From NCBI RefSeq assembly GCF_964656455.1, contig NC_135720.1, positions 54,896,598 to 54,960,597 of the forward strand: a stretch of DNA of 64,000 bases, given 5' to 3'. The position numbers and the translations under genes are program-made. The notes under the pieces were generated by a model that saw nothing but the letters and a program-made list of their open reading frames with translations, did not search any database and was not told the DNA's origin. Within the stretch, counting starts at the first letter, position 1; each line of letters begins with the position of its first letter. The DNA comes from Halichoerus grypus (taxonomy: Eukaryota; Chordata; Mammalia; Carnivora; Phocidae). This document shows positions 45,804 through 58,129 of the stretch, piece after piece.

Positions 45804-46721
45804 AGAGCTGGCTGATTAATTAAACTGAAGGAGCCACACCCTAGAAAAACTAATAAAAGAGGCTACAGCAGAAGTAGAAACCAATATTCCTAACAGAACC
45901 CAGAGAGACTGTGTTGAGTCTCAACATGTACAATGAAGAGCAAGAGAATGAGGTGGGCTTGAAACCAAGGGGATTAATGGAAGGTTTGTAAATGGACTAG
46001 ATGCCCATTTTATCCTCCCCTCCCTATACCCACCTATACACATGAAAACAGCCAAAATTAACCCAATGCAAATATTATAAGGCTGTTCTCTAAGACACTG
46101 AAGGAAGTATCTGGGCAACTGGTGAAATAATGGATCCTACACACAAATTCTTATTTACTCTGGTAATTTAGAGTTTGTTGGTACAAGTGCTGTCCCCTTC
46201 CCACTCAACCTTCAATCATTCCTATCTCTCATTCTTATCCTTCATTCATATATCTGCAGGGTCAACCAAGAATCACAAAACATGCAGCATAGTAAAAAAA
46301 GGTCAAGATAAATGAGGAAACAAAAGAAATTTCATGCACCATGTAATTAGTATCTCCAGAGATATCTGAAACAATATAACATCAATAAAACAAAAAACCA
46401 CAACCAGAGAATTAAAAAAGCACTCTCATAAAGTCAAAAATGATAGTTGAAATCAAATGGGTTGGAAGTAAAAGGTTAGAAAATCACTCAGGGGATAGAA
46501 TAAATGGACCCCCCAGAATGAAATACATGAGAGAATATTTCAGAAGTACAGAGGATTAATCTAAAAGGGAGAGATAACAAAGAAGATGAAGGAAGAAAAA
46601 TGAAATATAAGAAAATTACCCAGAGCTAAGGGAAATACCAAGGAGAGGCCTATATTGGGTGGAGGCATTACTGAAACTTTTACACAAGATGTACATTTTT
46701 GAGTACATGAAGACAGATTTT

Positions 46722-46924
46722 TTTTTATTAAAGATTTTTATTTATTTATTTGAGAGAGAGAATGAGAGAGAGAGAGAGAGAGAGCATGAGAGGGGGGAGG
46801 GTCAGAGGGAGAAGCAGACTCCCCACCGAGCAGGGAGCCCGATGCGGGACTCGATCCAGGGACTCCGGGATCATGACCTGAGCCAAAGGCAGTCGCCTAA
46901 CCAACTGAGCCACCCAGGCGCCCC
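46722..46924 (-). mobile_element. SINEC, - orientation
   Basis: 16-bp duplication with one mismatch (catgaagacagatttt 46706..46721; catgaagagagatttt 46925..46940). Contains a (GA)n stretch at about 46753..46783. Confidence 0.95.
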
Positions 46925-46944
46925 CATGAAGAGAGATTTTAATG

Positions 46945-47699
46945 GGGACAGAAGATAGTAATACAAACTGAGCTAACAGTTCAACCACATGCTTGTGCTG
47001 CAGTATAGTTAATACATGTCTGTGATAACCAGAGGCTTAGTTTAAGGGTATTATTAAGGGGGTGAACAAAAATGAAGTGGAAAATGCTGGTTAAAGCCAG
47101 ATAATGGAAAATTTTAATTGCCATCCCAAGCATTTTATTGTGTCTGAAATAAAAATCTGCTTGAATTTTTTCCCTGGCTTTTAGAAGTAGGAAGATCAAA
47201 TGTATGGTTTAAAAAATTTAACTTCTTTGGCAATACTGTGGATGTGTGGGGGATATGAGCAATCTATGTGGGGGTGCCTGTTACAAGGAAACTATTATAG
47301 TCTTAGCAAGAGATTCTTAAAACTAACCTGAAAGATGAAAGAAGGAATTGATTTTGCAAAAAACACTTCAGGAGTCATACATTATCACCTGCTCTAAATT
47401 ATTACTTGCCCCATATAACAATTCACTGTTAAAATGGATAGCGATGTTGTAACTGTAATATAAACATCTTTACAAGACTGGTCCAAGACCTTCACCAAGA
47501 AAGGATCATCTGTAACTCAGTCACTTGGGCGACAACTCAAAAAACCAAAATCGGGCTTTTTCCCTTCTGTTACTACCATTCCTTGAACACGTCAATCAAT
47601 ATCTTGATAGTTGGCTTTTTCTAACTGTAACAACAATTTTAAATGATTCGCTGCATTTTTAAGACAGCATAATGAGAATATAATTAAAAATTAAATTGT
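46945..47699. other. Unassigned sequence with a possible ancient repeat
   Basis: 'taaagccagataatggaaaattttaattgccatcccaagcatttt' and 'aggaaactattatagtcttagcaagag' resemble an old mammalian repeat that I cannot name. No gene. Confidence 0.4.
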
Positions 47700-47700
47700 A

Positions 47701-47915
47701 GGGGTGCCTGGGTGGCTCAGTTGGTTAAGTGTCAGACTCTTGGTTTTGGCTTGGGTCATGATCTCAGGATCCTGGAATCAAGCCCCGTGTCTGGCTCCTG
47801 CTCAGCAGGGAGTCTTGAGAGTCTCTCCCTCTCTCTCCTTCTGCCCTTCCCCCATGCTCACGTTCTCTCTCTCTCTCTCTCTCTCTAAAATAAAATAAAT
47901 AAATCTTTTAAAAAA
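47701..47915 (+). mobile_element. SINEC, + orientation
   Basis: Head ggggtgcctgggtggctcagttggttaagtgtcagactcttggttttggc, (CT)n run at 47864..47885, tail aaaataaaataaataaatc. Confidence 0.93.
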
Positions 47916-48890
47916 TCAAATTAAAAGAATTCCAGTCAAATAAAGCTGGGTGATAGAGGTATGTTAAAAAAAAAAAATTCCTGAATAACTAAGTTAATAT
48001 TAGTAGATTAAGGAGCTGAAAAACTTCACGAAAATTCAAATATATTGTTTCTTTTCAATATTTTTATGAGGCAAAGACTGTTTTTCTCTAATGTAGTAGT
48101 GGAAAAATACACCATTTGTTAAGGGCAATTAATTATTACACAATATACAGTTGTAGAGGTATTATACAACACGCATGAGCAATTCTGGGACTCCTAAGGA
48201 TTATATGCTTTTGATCTGCATGCCAAGATACTCCAAGATAATTAATCCTGCACCCACAAGAACACATCAGAAAGATCACTAGACTAAGTGGGGATCTAAC
48301 CTTGGCTCCACAACTAAAGTGTGGTGCAACCATAGACAAACTGCTTACCATTGGGTGAGTCTCCCCCCTCTTCTTTTTGTTATAGATACAGATCACTATC
48401 CTTCGTTATAACACTTCTGAAAAAAATCTGACTTCACTGTCTTTGTAGATGTAAATGGAAATAAATGAACTATATTTTAGCCAATGTTGAAATTTCCTTT
48501 TATGTATTATTTCTTAATTTACTGAAGAATAGCAAGATTTTAGTTCTTACTTAACTCAAATTCCTTCAGAAAACAAAAACTAAAAGAAATATGGTAGTAG
48601 TGTCAAGTATACTCAAATAAGAGAATTAAAAAAAAAAGAAAGACATATGCTGGCACTCTAGAAGTTGATGTTTACCGACCTTTACCTAAATAGATCAAAT
48701 CTAGTTGAACCCCAGTCAAATCACTAAATTTCACATAAACAGAGTAAAAAATGGGATTTTTCTACTTTTCTTGAATACGAAAGGAAGCCTTTAGAAAGTC
48801 CCTCCATCTGGCCTGTCCTTCAAAATCGAAAAGGGCAGCACTAAAAACTAGCAACGCTACTGGGATGGCATTTAAAAAGGCATCATGGAA
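47916..48890. other. Unassigned intronic sequence
   Basis: No repeat head or tail, exon or tandem array recognised. Confidence 0.5.
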
Positions 48891-48894
48891 AGCA

Positions 48895-49150
48895 TACAGG
48901 GATTAAAGCTGGATTTGAATACTGGGTTTGAATCCTAATCCTACTACTTACAACCTCAAGCTGCATGACCATAAACATACTTAAAAAAAAGTTGTGCCCC
49001 AGTTTATCTATCAACCCATGATAATAATAACTTCTATGAATTAAAAATATCTACTACAGTTATTGTTAGATTCCAAGTAATTAGTGTAAAATGCCTAAAA
49101 CAGTGCTTGGCATACTGAATAGCATTTCAATAAATAGTTTCTACTATTTT
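48895..49150 (+). mobile_element. MIR SINE, near full length, + orientation
   Basis: 'gcatacagggattaaagctggatttgaatactgggtttgaatcctaatcctactacttac', then 'ccccagtttatctatc', 'gataataataacttc' and the end 'aaacagtgcttggcatactgaatagcatttcaataaatag'. All MIR landmarks are in order. Confidence 0.92.
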
Positions 49151-49159
49151 GATAAGTAT

Positions 49160-49590
49160 CCAGTCTGTGCCTCTACCTTCTGACACAAGTATGGAAGAGG
49201 CAGGAGAAAACAAACAGGTTCAAGAACCTATTCACAAACAGGCACTGTGCTGAATGCTTTCACTTGTTGTCCCACTGGATCCAACTTAACCCTACCTCTA
49301 ACACCCACTTGGCAAATGTCTGCATATTACTGAGTTGGTTTAAACATTATCTCATCTTCAAACCCTTCATGACATTCTTGACCAATACAGGCATGCTTTT
49401 CCAGTGCTCCAATTATACATGGTATATATCACCATTATAACACTTATTATATTGCATTATTATGTATCTATTTTCTTATAAGGCTACAAACATCCTGAGA
49501 GGAAATATTAGAATTTTTCATTTCAATCCTCATGCCTAAAACCATCCCGGAAACACAGCAGGTGCTCAAAATATATTTGAGGCAGGTGAG
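49160..49590 (+). mobile_element. L2 LINE 3' end, sense
   Basis: 'ctacaaacatcctgagaggaaatattag...cctaaaaccatcccggaaacacagcaggtgctcaaaatatatttga' is the L2 3' terminus. The upstream part is more diverged. Confidence 0.7.
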
Positions 49591-49654
49591 GAGAATCAGG
49601 GTGGTGGGGAGTAAAGGAAAGAGGAAGGGAAGAGGAGAAAGTAACTGTAACCTT

Positions 49655-49775
49655 CTCTCTTTCAGATGAGGACACTGAGAGACCCAAGGTCAAATCTGAT
49701 GAATGGTAGAGCCAGGACTCAGAACCAGATGTTTGACACCAAAAGCCCTTAAAAATAGCATGATGCTTAGTGCAG
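49655..49775 (-). mobile_element. MIR fragment, - orientation
   Basis: 'cagatgaggacactgagagacccaaggtcaaatctgatgaatggtagagccaggactcagaacc' is the reverse MIR core. Confidence 0.82.
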
Positions 49776-50042
49776 CATTCTCCAGAATGTTTCATTGTTC
49801 CCTCGATACCATAATCACAATATGACGATTTAGAACATTGAAGCTATAGGCCTCCTCAATGTATGTTCATCTTTTATTCCTTGTTTTAATTCTTCTTAAA
49901 AATTTTTCTGTAAAACTTCTTAGCTGATAGATTCAATTGTAGGAAATTAATTCTTATTGTAGGACATCTTATTTTACTGCCTCTCTTTGAAAATAAATAT
50001 TTAATACATGATGGCTACATAATTTTTTTAAAAAATCCCTAT

Positions 50043-50237
50043 TGGGGCGCCTGGGTGGCTCAGTCAGTTAAACGTCAGCCTTTGGCTCAGGTCATGATCC
50101 CAGGGTCCTGGGATCGAGCCCCGCATTGGGCTCCCTGCTCAGCGGAGAGCCTGCTTCTCCCTCTCCCTCTGCCTGCTGCTCGGCCTACTTGTGTTCTCTG
50201 TCAAATAAATAAATAAAATCTTTAAAAATAAATAAAT
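50043..50237 (+). mobile_element. SINEC, + orientation
   Basis: 12-bp duplication aaaaatccctat at 50031..50042 and 50238..50249. Confidence 0.95.
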
Positions 50238-50334
50238 AAAAATCCCTATCAAATCTAAGCTTCAATGATATTCATGTTTCATGAAATTGAAAGGATTATA
50301 TATTTCACTTAGATCTTACTTATAAAAAATACAT

Positions 50335-51545
50335 CTCAACAAATGGTGCTGGATTAACTGACATCTGCATGCAAAAAAAAAAAAAAAAAAAAGATTCCAA
50401 ACAGTTCTTATGCATTTCACAAAAATTAAGTCGGCATGAATCCCTAACTTAAATTTAAAACACAAACTATAAAACTCCTAGAAAATACCACCAGAGAAAA
50501 CCTAATGACCCTGGGTATGGTGATGACCTTTTAGATAGAACCCCAAAGGCATGAAACAGAAAAGAAATAATTGATAAGCTAGATTTCATTAAAATTAAAA
50601 ACTTTTGCTCTGCAAAACACATGTCTGATAAAGTAATTGTTTTTCAAAATATACAAAGAACTCTTAAAACTCAATAATAAAAAAGACCAACAGCCCAATT
50701 TAAAAATAGGCCAGAGACCTAATGTACACCTCACCAAACAAGATATATGGATGGCAAATATGCATTAGAAAAGATGTTCAACATCATGTGGTATCAGGGA
50801 AATGCAAATTAAAACACCTAGTAGAATGGCCAAAACCTGAAACACTGACAACACCAAATACTGGTGAGGATATGGTACAGTTCCTCGTAGCAACAGGACC
50901 TCTCATTCATTGCTAGTGGGAATGCAGAATGGTACAGTCACTCTGGAAGACAGTTTTAAATATTTTAACAAAACCAAACATACTCTCACCATGGGATCCA
51001 GCAACTATGCTCTTTGGTATTTACTCGAAGGAGCTGAAAACTTATGTCCACACAAAAACTTGGATATGGATAGTAATAGCAGCTTTATTTATGCCAAAAC
51101 GTGGAAACAACCAAGATGTCCTTCACTACATGAATATATAAATATATAAACTGTGGTATATCCAGACAATGGAATATTATTAATCACTGAAAAAGAAATG
51201 AGTTATCAAGCCATGAAAAGATATGGAGAAACCTTAGGTGCATATTACTAAGTGAAAGAAGACAATCTGAAAAGGCTACATACTGTATGATTCTAATTAT
51301 ATGACTTTGTGTAAAAGGTAAAACTATGGAGACAGTGAAGAAATTAGTGATTTTTAGGGATTGGGGAGAGTGGAAGATGAGGAGGAATAAATAGGCAGAG
51401 CACGGAGATTTTTTAGGGCAATGAAAATGGTCTGCATGATACCACAATAATGGATAGATGTCGTTATACATTTGACCAAACCCATAGAACATCAAGAGTG
51501 AACCATAATATAAACTAAGGACTTTGGGGTAATTATGATGTATCA
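50335..51545 (+). mobile_element. Old L1 ORF2 C-terminal region and 3' UTR, sense
   Basis: 'caacaaatggtgctggattaactgacatctgc', 'acttttgctctgcaaaacac', 'gaaatgcaaattaaaacacctagtagaatggcc', 'ctcattgctagtgggaatgcagaatggtacagtcactctggaagacag', 'gaacatcaagagtgaacc'. The 64-79-codon frames here are L1 scraps. Confidence 0.92.
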
Positions 51546-51554
51546 GTGCAGGTT

Positions 51555-52205
51555 CACCAATTGTAACAAATGTACCACTCTAGCAGGGGATGTTGATAAT
51601 GGGCCCCAACCCACACCCCACCCCCAGCTCCAGGGAGGGGAGAGGGGGCTAGAGATTGAATTTAATTGCCAATGGTCAATGTAGGTATTGTAGGTCAGTG
51701 TAGTAGGTTTTGTAATGAAACCTCCATAAAAACCTAAAAGGTCTGGTTTGGAGAGCTTCCATGTTGGTGAACATGTGGAAGTGGTGGGAGAGTCATGTGC
51801 CTAGAGAGATCATGGATGCTCCATGCCCTTCCCACATACCTTGCCCTTTGAATCCCTTTCATCTGCCTATTCCTGGGTTATGTCCTTTTATAATAAACCA
51901 GTGATCTAGTAAATAAAATGTTTCTCTGTGTTATATGAGCAGCTCTAGCAAATTAATCAAACTCAAGGAGGTTATTGGAACCTCTGATCTATAGCCATTA
52001 GGTCAGAAGCAGTGACAAAGTGGACTTGGGACTGCTGTCTAAAGTGGGGTTGGGGGGGCAGTCTGGCACTAAGATCCCTTAACCTGTGGGACTTGATAAT
52101 AACTCCTGGCTGATACTGTCAGAATTGAGTTGAATTATAGATTATAGAACACCCAGCTGATAACAGAGAATTTCCTTGGTCATGTGGGAAAAAAATTCAC
52201 AAATT
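51555..52205 (+). mobile_element. Ancient LTR-like repeat
   Basis: Contains 'aatgaaacctccataaaaacctaaaaggtctggtttggagagcttcc', 'ataccttgccctttgaatccctttcatctg', a polyadenylation-like 'ttataataaaccagtgatctagtaaataaaatgtttctctgtg' and 'agcaaattaatcaaactcaaggagg'. I know this text as a common mammalian repeat, but I am unsure of its name. Confidence 0.7.
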
Positions 52206-53320
52206 TGAATTGGAGTCAGTATTTTACAGAGCAACCAGAACTCTCATACATTAATGGTAGGAATATAAAATGGTAGATCTACATTGGATTAACTTCAATT
52301 TCTATAATTTCTAACAGAATTAAATATATACCTGTCCAAAACCCAGTATTTCATTCCTAATTATTTATCCAAGAGGAATGAAAACACATGTCCATTCAAA
52401 GACTCGTAGGCAAACATTTATAACAAGTTCATCCATAGTAGCTAAAAACTAAAAACAGGTTAGTCTTCAGTAATAAAACAGATAAATAAATTGTGCTATG
52501 TACATACAATAGAATACTACCGAGTAAAAAAAGGAATGAATTACTAGTATACACATCACAATACTTCTCAAAAACTGTAAAAGGTCTTTGATTTTTACCT
52601 CAAATGCAAGGTGAAAACTTAGCCCGCTAGAATTCCACAGATGCTAGTAGAAAGCACAGTACTACGGAGTCAGAGACAAAGGACAGTTTATTATTCAGAG
52701 CAATAACAGTAACAAGTAATCAGCATTTTTGTGATGATTCTACAAGTCCTTATTCCCACAGGGTGATAGGAAGAAGGTCAAATGAAACCTACACACAGTG
52801 TGTTGCATTACAAGAGAGGAACACTGAGCTTAGGGAAGCTGAATTTTTCATAATGGGCAGTAAGCATGCTTGCCCTTTACTCTGGAAGGAAACACTATCT
52901 CTATGTTCCAAGGCAGTTGCTATATAAACACTTGAAGCCCGGAACGAAGGAGAGCCTTTGCCTCACTCACAAGCCATGCAGCAATCTGAGAGTATTGGGA
53001 AAACTGTCTTCCAACAATACTAAGTGAAAGCAGCTTTATACAAAAAGAGTACAGACTGCATATTCCATTTCTTCGAATTTCTAGAACACACAAAGCTAAC
53101 CTATGTAGGAAAAACATTTAGAATAGTTGTTGCCTGTGGGTGGGTGTGTAGACTGACTGAGGAGGGACACACAGGATCTTTCTAGAGTGATAATATTCAA
53201 GGTCTTGAGAGTGGTTCAGGTTATAAAAGTATAGACATTTGTCAAGGTTATTGAAAGGTACACGTAAAATTTGTGCATTTCATCATATATCAATTTTACC
53301 TCAAAAAAGATAGTGAACTC
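52206..53320 (+). mobile_element. Old L1 3' region, sense, split by a ~500-bp insert
   Basis: 'gaactctcatacattaatggtaggaatataaaatgg' to about 52595 is ORF2 end text. L1 3' UTR resumes at about 53106 ('gaatagttgttgcctgtgggtgggtg...gtgcatttcatcatatatcaattttacctc'). Confidence 0.82.
52600..53105. mobile_element. Unnamed insert inside the L1 (LTR-like)
   Basis: 'cccgctagaattccacagatgctagtagaaagcac...gggaagctgaatttttcataatgggcag' interrupts otherwise continuous L1 text. Probably an old LTR, family not identified. Confidence 0.45.
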
Positions 53321-53563
53321 TAGTTAATGATATGCATGATGAAAGATTTAGGGGGGAGTATACTGATGTGTGTAACTTCTTTTGAAATGCATCAAAAAGA
53401 TTAATGGATCCACAGAGACAAAACAGGTGTAGAGTTATATGAAAAAACAAGTATAGGAAAACATTAATTATACAATCTAGATGTTGGATATAATGGTGTT
53501 TACGGTTAAAATTCTATCAACTTCTTTATTTCTAATTTTTTATTTAAAATATTGTAAAAATAC

Positions 53564-53764
53564 GGGGCTCCTGGGTGGCTCAGTCGTTAAGCGTCTGCCT
53601 TCGGCTCAGGTCATGATCTCAGGGTCCTGGAATCGAGCCCCGCATCGGGCTCTCTGCTCGGCGGGAAGCCTGCTTCTCCCTCTCCCACTCCCCCTGCTTG
53701 TGTTCCCTCTCTCGCTGTGTCTCTCTCTGTCAAATAAATAAATAAAATCTTTAAAAATATATAT
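53564..53764 (+). mobile_element. SINEC, + orientation
   Basis: Perfect 15-bp duplication atattgtaaaaatac at 53549..53563 and 53765..53779. Near-consensus body. Confidence 0.96.
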
Positions 53765-53784
53765 ATATTGTAAAAATACATCTT

Positions 53785-54375
53785 TGACAGAGATACTTTA
53801 TGGGTGAGAAATATTTTGACATACTTGATTTTTTTAAAAGTAATAAATTGAAATTGAAGTTATCATTATTATATTTACAAAGTACCTAGTAAGACCAATG
53901 TGTACATGGTACTATATTGGACATTACCAACAAATTTCAGAAAATCAAATATTCTGGTGATTTACAATCTGATATTTTATATTACTTATATAATTGGAAA
54001 AGGGGAGAAGGTAAATGGCGGGGTTGGGGAAACAGAGAGAGCATATTTTCTGAGGAGTTATACTTGATCCTTTCCTCCCAGATAATGTCTGCCTTCTGCT
54101 GGGGGCTGATTTGGCTTTGAGAACAGTATGATATCACTCTTTATTACAATGATCGGTGATGGGGATAAGTATAGAGAAGATGAATCAATGAGAAGTGGGT
54201 CTACTTTCCCTTTAGAGCTGCCAAAAAATTAGGAACCTCTCAAACAGCACATATAATACTAAAGATTCTAGACTTATCTTTTTGTTTTTATTCAATGGAA
54301 AAACAAAAGCAAAAACAAAACAAAACACCAAATCAGCTATCCACAACTAATGCTGCTTGCCCATCTGAAGCCCTA
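53785..54375. other. Unassigned intronic sequence
   Basis: No feature recognised. Confidence 0.5.
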
Positions 54376-54389
54376 TGAAAGAGCGATTT

Positions 54390-54582
54390 CTTTTTTTTAA
54401 AGATTTTTATTTATTTATTTGACAGAGAGAGAGCACAAGCAGGGGGAGCAGCAGGCAGAGGGAGAGGGAGAAGCAAGCTCCCCACTGAGCAGGGAGCCCG
54501 ATGCGGGGCTCGATTCCAGGACCCTGGGATCATGACCTGAGCCGAAGGCAGATGCTTAACCAACTGAGCCACCCAGGCGCCC
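54390..54582 (-). mobile_element. SINEC, - orientation
   Basis: 14-bp duplication with one mismatch (tgaaagagcgattt 54376..54389; tgaaagagtgattt 54583..54596). Confidence 0.95.
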
Positions 54583-54621
54583 TGAAAGAGTGATTTTTTA
54601 AACTAAATCTTTTCTCTCTTT

Positions 54622-54747
54622 TTTTTTAAGTAGGCTCCACACCCAGCATGGAGCCCAGTACAAGGCTTGAACTCACAACACTAAGATCAAGACCTGAGCC
54701 AAGATCAAGAGTTGGACGCTTAACTGACTGAGACACCCAGGTGCCCC
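54622..54747 (-). mobile_element. Old-type short SINEC, - orientation
   Basis: Reverse of head plus short body ('taagtaggctccacacccagcatggagcccag...gagacacccaggtgcccc'), without the CT-rich segment. Confidence 0.88.
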
Positions 54748-54769
54748 TAAATTCATTTTTTTTTTTTTT

Positions 54770-55745
54770 TACAAATGTAAACAATTCTGGAGTTCAGAGA
54801 AATGCCTCAGTGATTCTAAAATTTCCTTAAAATCTGTAACATAAAACACAGTCATATTATGCTCTTAAGTAAGTCAGTAGAAACCGTAATGTTACTTGGC
54901 ACCACGAGCTTTACAAATTTCGTGTGTGTGCGTGCAAATTTCAGAAGCTTCTACTGGTATCTTTCAGTGAGTGTATTAAAACTTGTGCTTTTGATTTATA
55001 GTACAATAGTACAGTTCTGTATTGCTCTTTCATTAAAGCTTTCAGCTTATTCATGGCTACTTACAAAAAAGAAATCACACCAGTGCAGTTACTATTAGGG
55101 CACATGTGACATACACAAATGTGGCAAGACCCAGGCACATAATATAGTTGTCAGCTCTTTAAGAACAAGTGAACCCATAACATGCTTTGTTATAATACTT
55201 TGAGAGTTCTTAGCTGAATTATCAGTGTGTCTGTGTGAAATGAAAATAACTACCTTTAAAGCTAGAGTATTCTATTTCTTGACAAAAAGCAGGACATTTT
55301 AAAAAATATGTTGAGTCATTAAACTCAGGGTAAAACAAGTTCCATTACAATAACAACAATGAATTCTTTACTTGTTTCTACTATACGGACAGTGTCCAAA
55401 ACTTTCCTATACGATCATCATGGAAGAACAAGCAAATATGACATTATTTGATATTATGGTTCTTCTTTTTCAAAATAAAAATGTTTCATACATGTGTTTC
55501 AAACATGTTTCATACATGTGTTTCAGCAAAGTGTTCATATAATTGCTGACAAGAGACAATGTCATTTCCAAATACAAAGAATGAAAATAAAAATTTATTT
55601 TTAGTGTAAACTGAACAACTTCATGATTTAGAATATAAAATTATATGATTTAAAATAACCTACTAAATTGAATCTGAGGGAAAAGAAGTATGGATGGGGA
55701 AAAAGCTTACTAATTTAGCAATGTGATTTTACGGTGTTACTAGGC
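54770..55745. other. Unassigned intronic sequence
   Basis: No repeat family or gene recognised apart from a short tandem duplication at 55481..55525. Confidence 0.5.
55481..55525. repeat. Two-copy tandem repeat, 24-bp period
   Basis: atgtttcatacatgtgtttca at 55481..55501 is repeated exactly at 55505..55525. Confidence 0.95.
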
Positions 55746-55765
55746 TTACAAAGATAATGTCACCA

Positions 55766-55876
55766 CAATGAATCATGGAACACTACATCAAACACTAATA
55801 ATGTAATGTATGGTGATTAACATAACATAATAAAATAAAAAAAAAATAAAATGAATAAATAAATCTTAAAAAGAAA
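55766..55876 (+). mobile_element. 111-bp L1 3' end, + orientation
   Basis: 'caatgaatcatggaacactacatcaaacactaataatgtaatgtatggtgattaacataacataataaaa' plus A-rich tail. Perfect 16-bp duplication aaagataatgtcacca at 55750..55765 and 55877..55892. Confidence 0.94.
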
Positions 55877-56469
55877 AAAGATAATGTCACCAATAAAATT
55901 AAAACAAAGTTTGAACATAAAGCACAAAATAAAATAAATGCACTTGAAATTTTATCCGACAAAAAGGTACTGACATATTTGAAGTATTTTTTTAGTGACA
56001 ACATAGAATAACTTACAATTTTTTAAAAATATATTTTAAAATATACATGTTCATTTTCAACCAAGAAATACCATTTAAGATAGTTGAGGTATCTGGTCAT
56101 TTAAAACCTCCGAAGTAGACATTTATAATTCAAGGATGCAAGTATTTGTTCAATATTGCCAGTGATTCAACACAGAAACAAGTATGTCTTAACAAGTTTG
56201 TCAAGCTAGTGAATCTTTTTTTGTTTAAAAGAAACTGCTATTGAGAAAAATAGCTCCCATCTTTTAAGGAATATTAATCTTTTTATTTTTACTATATTTA
56301 TTGAACACAGTAATTTTCAACAAGTTGTGAGGGGTGAGTGGCAGTTTTTAACCCATACAGCCAGAGTGTTGAAGCTGGAAGGGAACTTAGACTTCCTATT
56401 CTTGGAAGATACAAATATTATAAAATTCATTTAAATAAAAAGAGCATAAAGAAATTATAGAACATGCAT

Positions 56470-56800
56470 CAGTGGAATGCCTTTGTGGTAGCCATTACAG
56501 GTGTTACAAATATTCTGGTTGCCTTCTCCTTCAAGGCAAATGGTAGGCTTGCACTTCACTACTGCATTTTAAATTAGGCATGGCCATGTGACTTGCTTTA
56601 GCTAATGAAATGTAAGTATAAGTGGTGTGGACACTTTTGTGTAGAAGCTTTTGGAGGTAGTTCCCAATCTGCCTATTCCCCTTTCCTGCCTCAACAATTC
56701 TAGAAGCAAGTTTCATAACGGAGCCTCCATTTGTCTGAGTCCTGAAATGAGAACGATGAGCAGTACGTACCATATTGTGTATGTAGTTTGAGAGAGAGAA
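56470..56800. mobile_element. Unnamed ancient mammalian repeat
   Basis: 'ggcatggccatgtgacttgctttagctaatgaaatgtaagtataagtggtgtggacacttttgtgtagaagctttt' matches a widespread old repeat I cannot name with confidence. The 131-codon minus-strand frame across it is not a gene. Confidence 0.55.
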
Positions 56801-56979
56801 AACTTTCACTGTGTATGCTACTAAAAATTTGAGATTGTTTATTGTCAAACATAACCTAGACTGTGGTACAGAAAAAGAATCTAGAAGTGAGTTGTGGCCG
56901 TACCCAAAACTTAAAATATCTGGCATTATCTTCCAGGTTGGTAAGTGGAAGGAAAATCATGCTGCATGGCAATCCACGC

Positions 56980-58000
56980 TCTATGGTGGCTATGCATTCT
57001 AGTAAAACTGTCACATAATAAAATATCTCAGTCACTCTTAAAACTGGACAGCCAAGAATCACCAGACACTTCAAATTGAAGAAAAGAGGCAAAACAAGCA
57101 AACAGAAAAAAGAGCCTGGAGGAAATAAAACAATGTAGTGAGAAGAAATCTTAGAAACTGCAATTAACATCTTCAGACAGATAAGATTATATTGCATTCA
57201 TGAAACCATTCTGGATTCTTCTGAAAACAAAAACGAGCTCTTGAAAATTGAATATATGATTAGAAAAAAATCAACGAAAATGTTAGAAAATTGACTGCAT
57301 ATTCCAAAAAGAGCACAAAGCAAAAATGGTAACAGTAAGAGTGAAAGGCTTAAAATAAAATACAGCATCCACCAGTAGGAGTTAAAGAAAGAATTAAGGA
57401 AGGAGAAGGCTTTAGGGAGAACAGTTCTAAAAAGAGAAAGATGCAAGTTTTCACATTGAAAAGATCAAGTCATTTAAAAAATCAATTTCGCACATCACTG
57501 TAAAACCTCAGAACAACTAAGGTTTTGTGGGGAAAAGGGGACCTAAAAGCTTCTAAGGAGAATGAAAAAAAGGGGGGGCTCTTATGAAAAGGAGTAAGAA
57601 CCAGGATAAAATCTGACTTCTCAAAGCAACAATGAACATTAGGAGATAACAGAAACATATTTTCAATTCTGATGAAAAAGCATTTCTATATGAATTGCAT
57701 ACCTAGCCAAACTATCACAGAGTCTTAAAAACTTTACCTCCTTAGTACTCCTTTTCTTTAGAAACAGTTTCAGGAGGTACTCCATCAAGACACGGAGAAA
57801 AACCAAGAAAGATAAAGACATGAGATCCAAAAATAGTAAAGAAGCAAAGGAAATTCCCAAGATGAGAGTAAAGGAAAGCATGGGTACAACAGCTATCCAG
57901 CAGACCTGCAAGGAACAACAAAGTTTAGACTGGAGCAAGAATGTAGTAAGCTCTAGGAGATGCAACAGGGAAAAAAAGAAAAAAAGAAATTGGCAGATGA
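56980..58000 (+). mobile_element. Old L1/HAL1-type ORF1 region, sense
   Basis: 'cctagccaaactatcacagagtcttaaaaactttacctcc', 'aggaggtactccatcaagacacggagaaaaaccaagaaagat', 'catgagatcc', 'cagctatccagcagacctgcaaggaacaac' follow the order of an old L1/HAL1 5' ORF. Many stops. Confidence 0.65.
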
Positions 58001-58129
58001 TCTGAGAAGTTTGAAGCTACTGAGCAGCTTTCCAGTTCTGTTGAAATTCTGGAAACATGCTGATGATACATACATAGAAAATCAAGCAAAAATAAATAAA
58101 TAGCGATTATCAACTCTAAAAGCTGTTTT

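Larger units (their letters stand above)
45310..46700 (+). mobile_element. Old L1 5' UTR/ORF1 region, sense
   Basis: Begins 'gacttccagttcaagatagcagggtgagcaaacac', the typical L1M 5' start. Continues to ORF1-like 'gaaatataagaaaattacccagagctaagg'. Interrupted by two SINEs. Confidence 0.6.

Noticed and set aside
46659..46958. Frames of 60-100 codons across SINECs (also 41470, 53481, 58329, 62726 and others)
   Set aside because: All share the same SINE-encoded peptide wording (for example [22 protein letters not shown]) and are translated repeats.
55486..55520. catgtttcatacatg as a palindromic regulatory site
   Set aside because: Explained by a two-copy tandem duplication; no further support.
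56531..56926. 131-codon minus-strand frame, the longest in the window
   Set aside because: It crosses an ancient interspersed repeat and shows no domain, signal or splice context. Best read as a chance frame.
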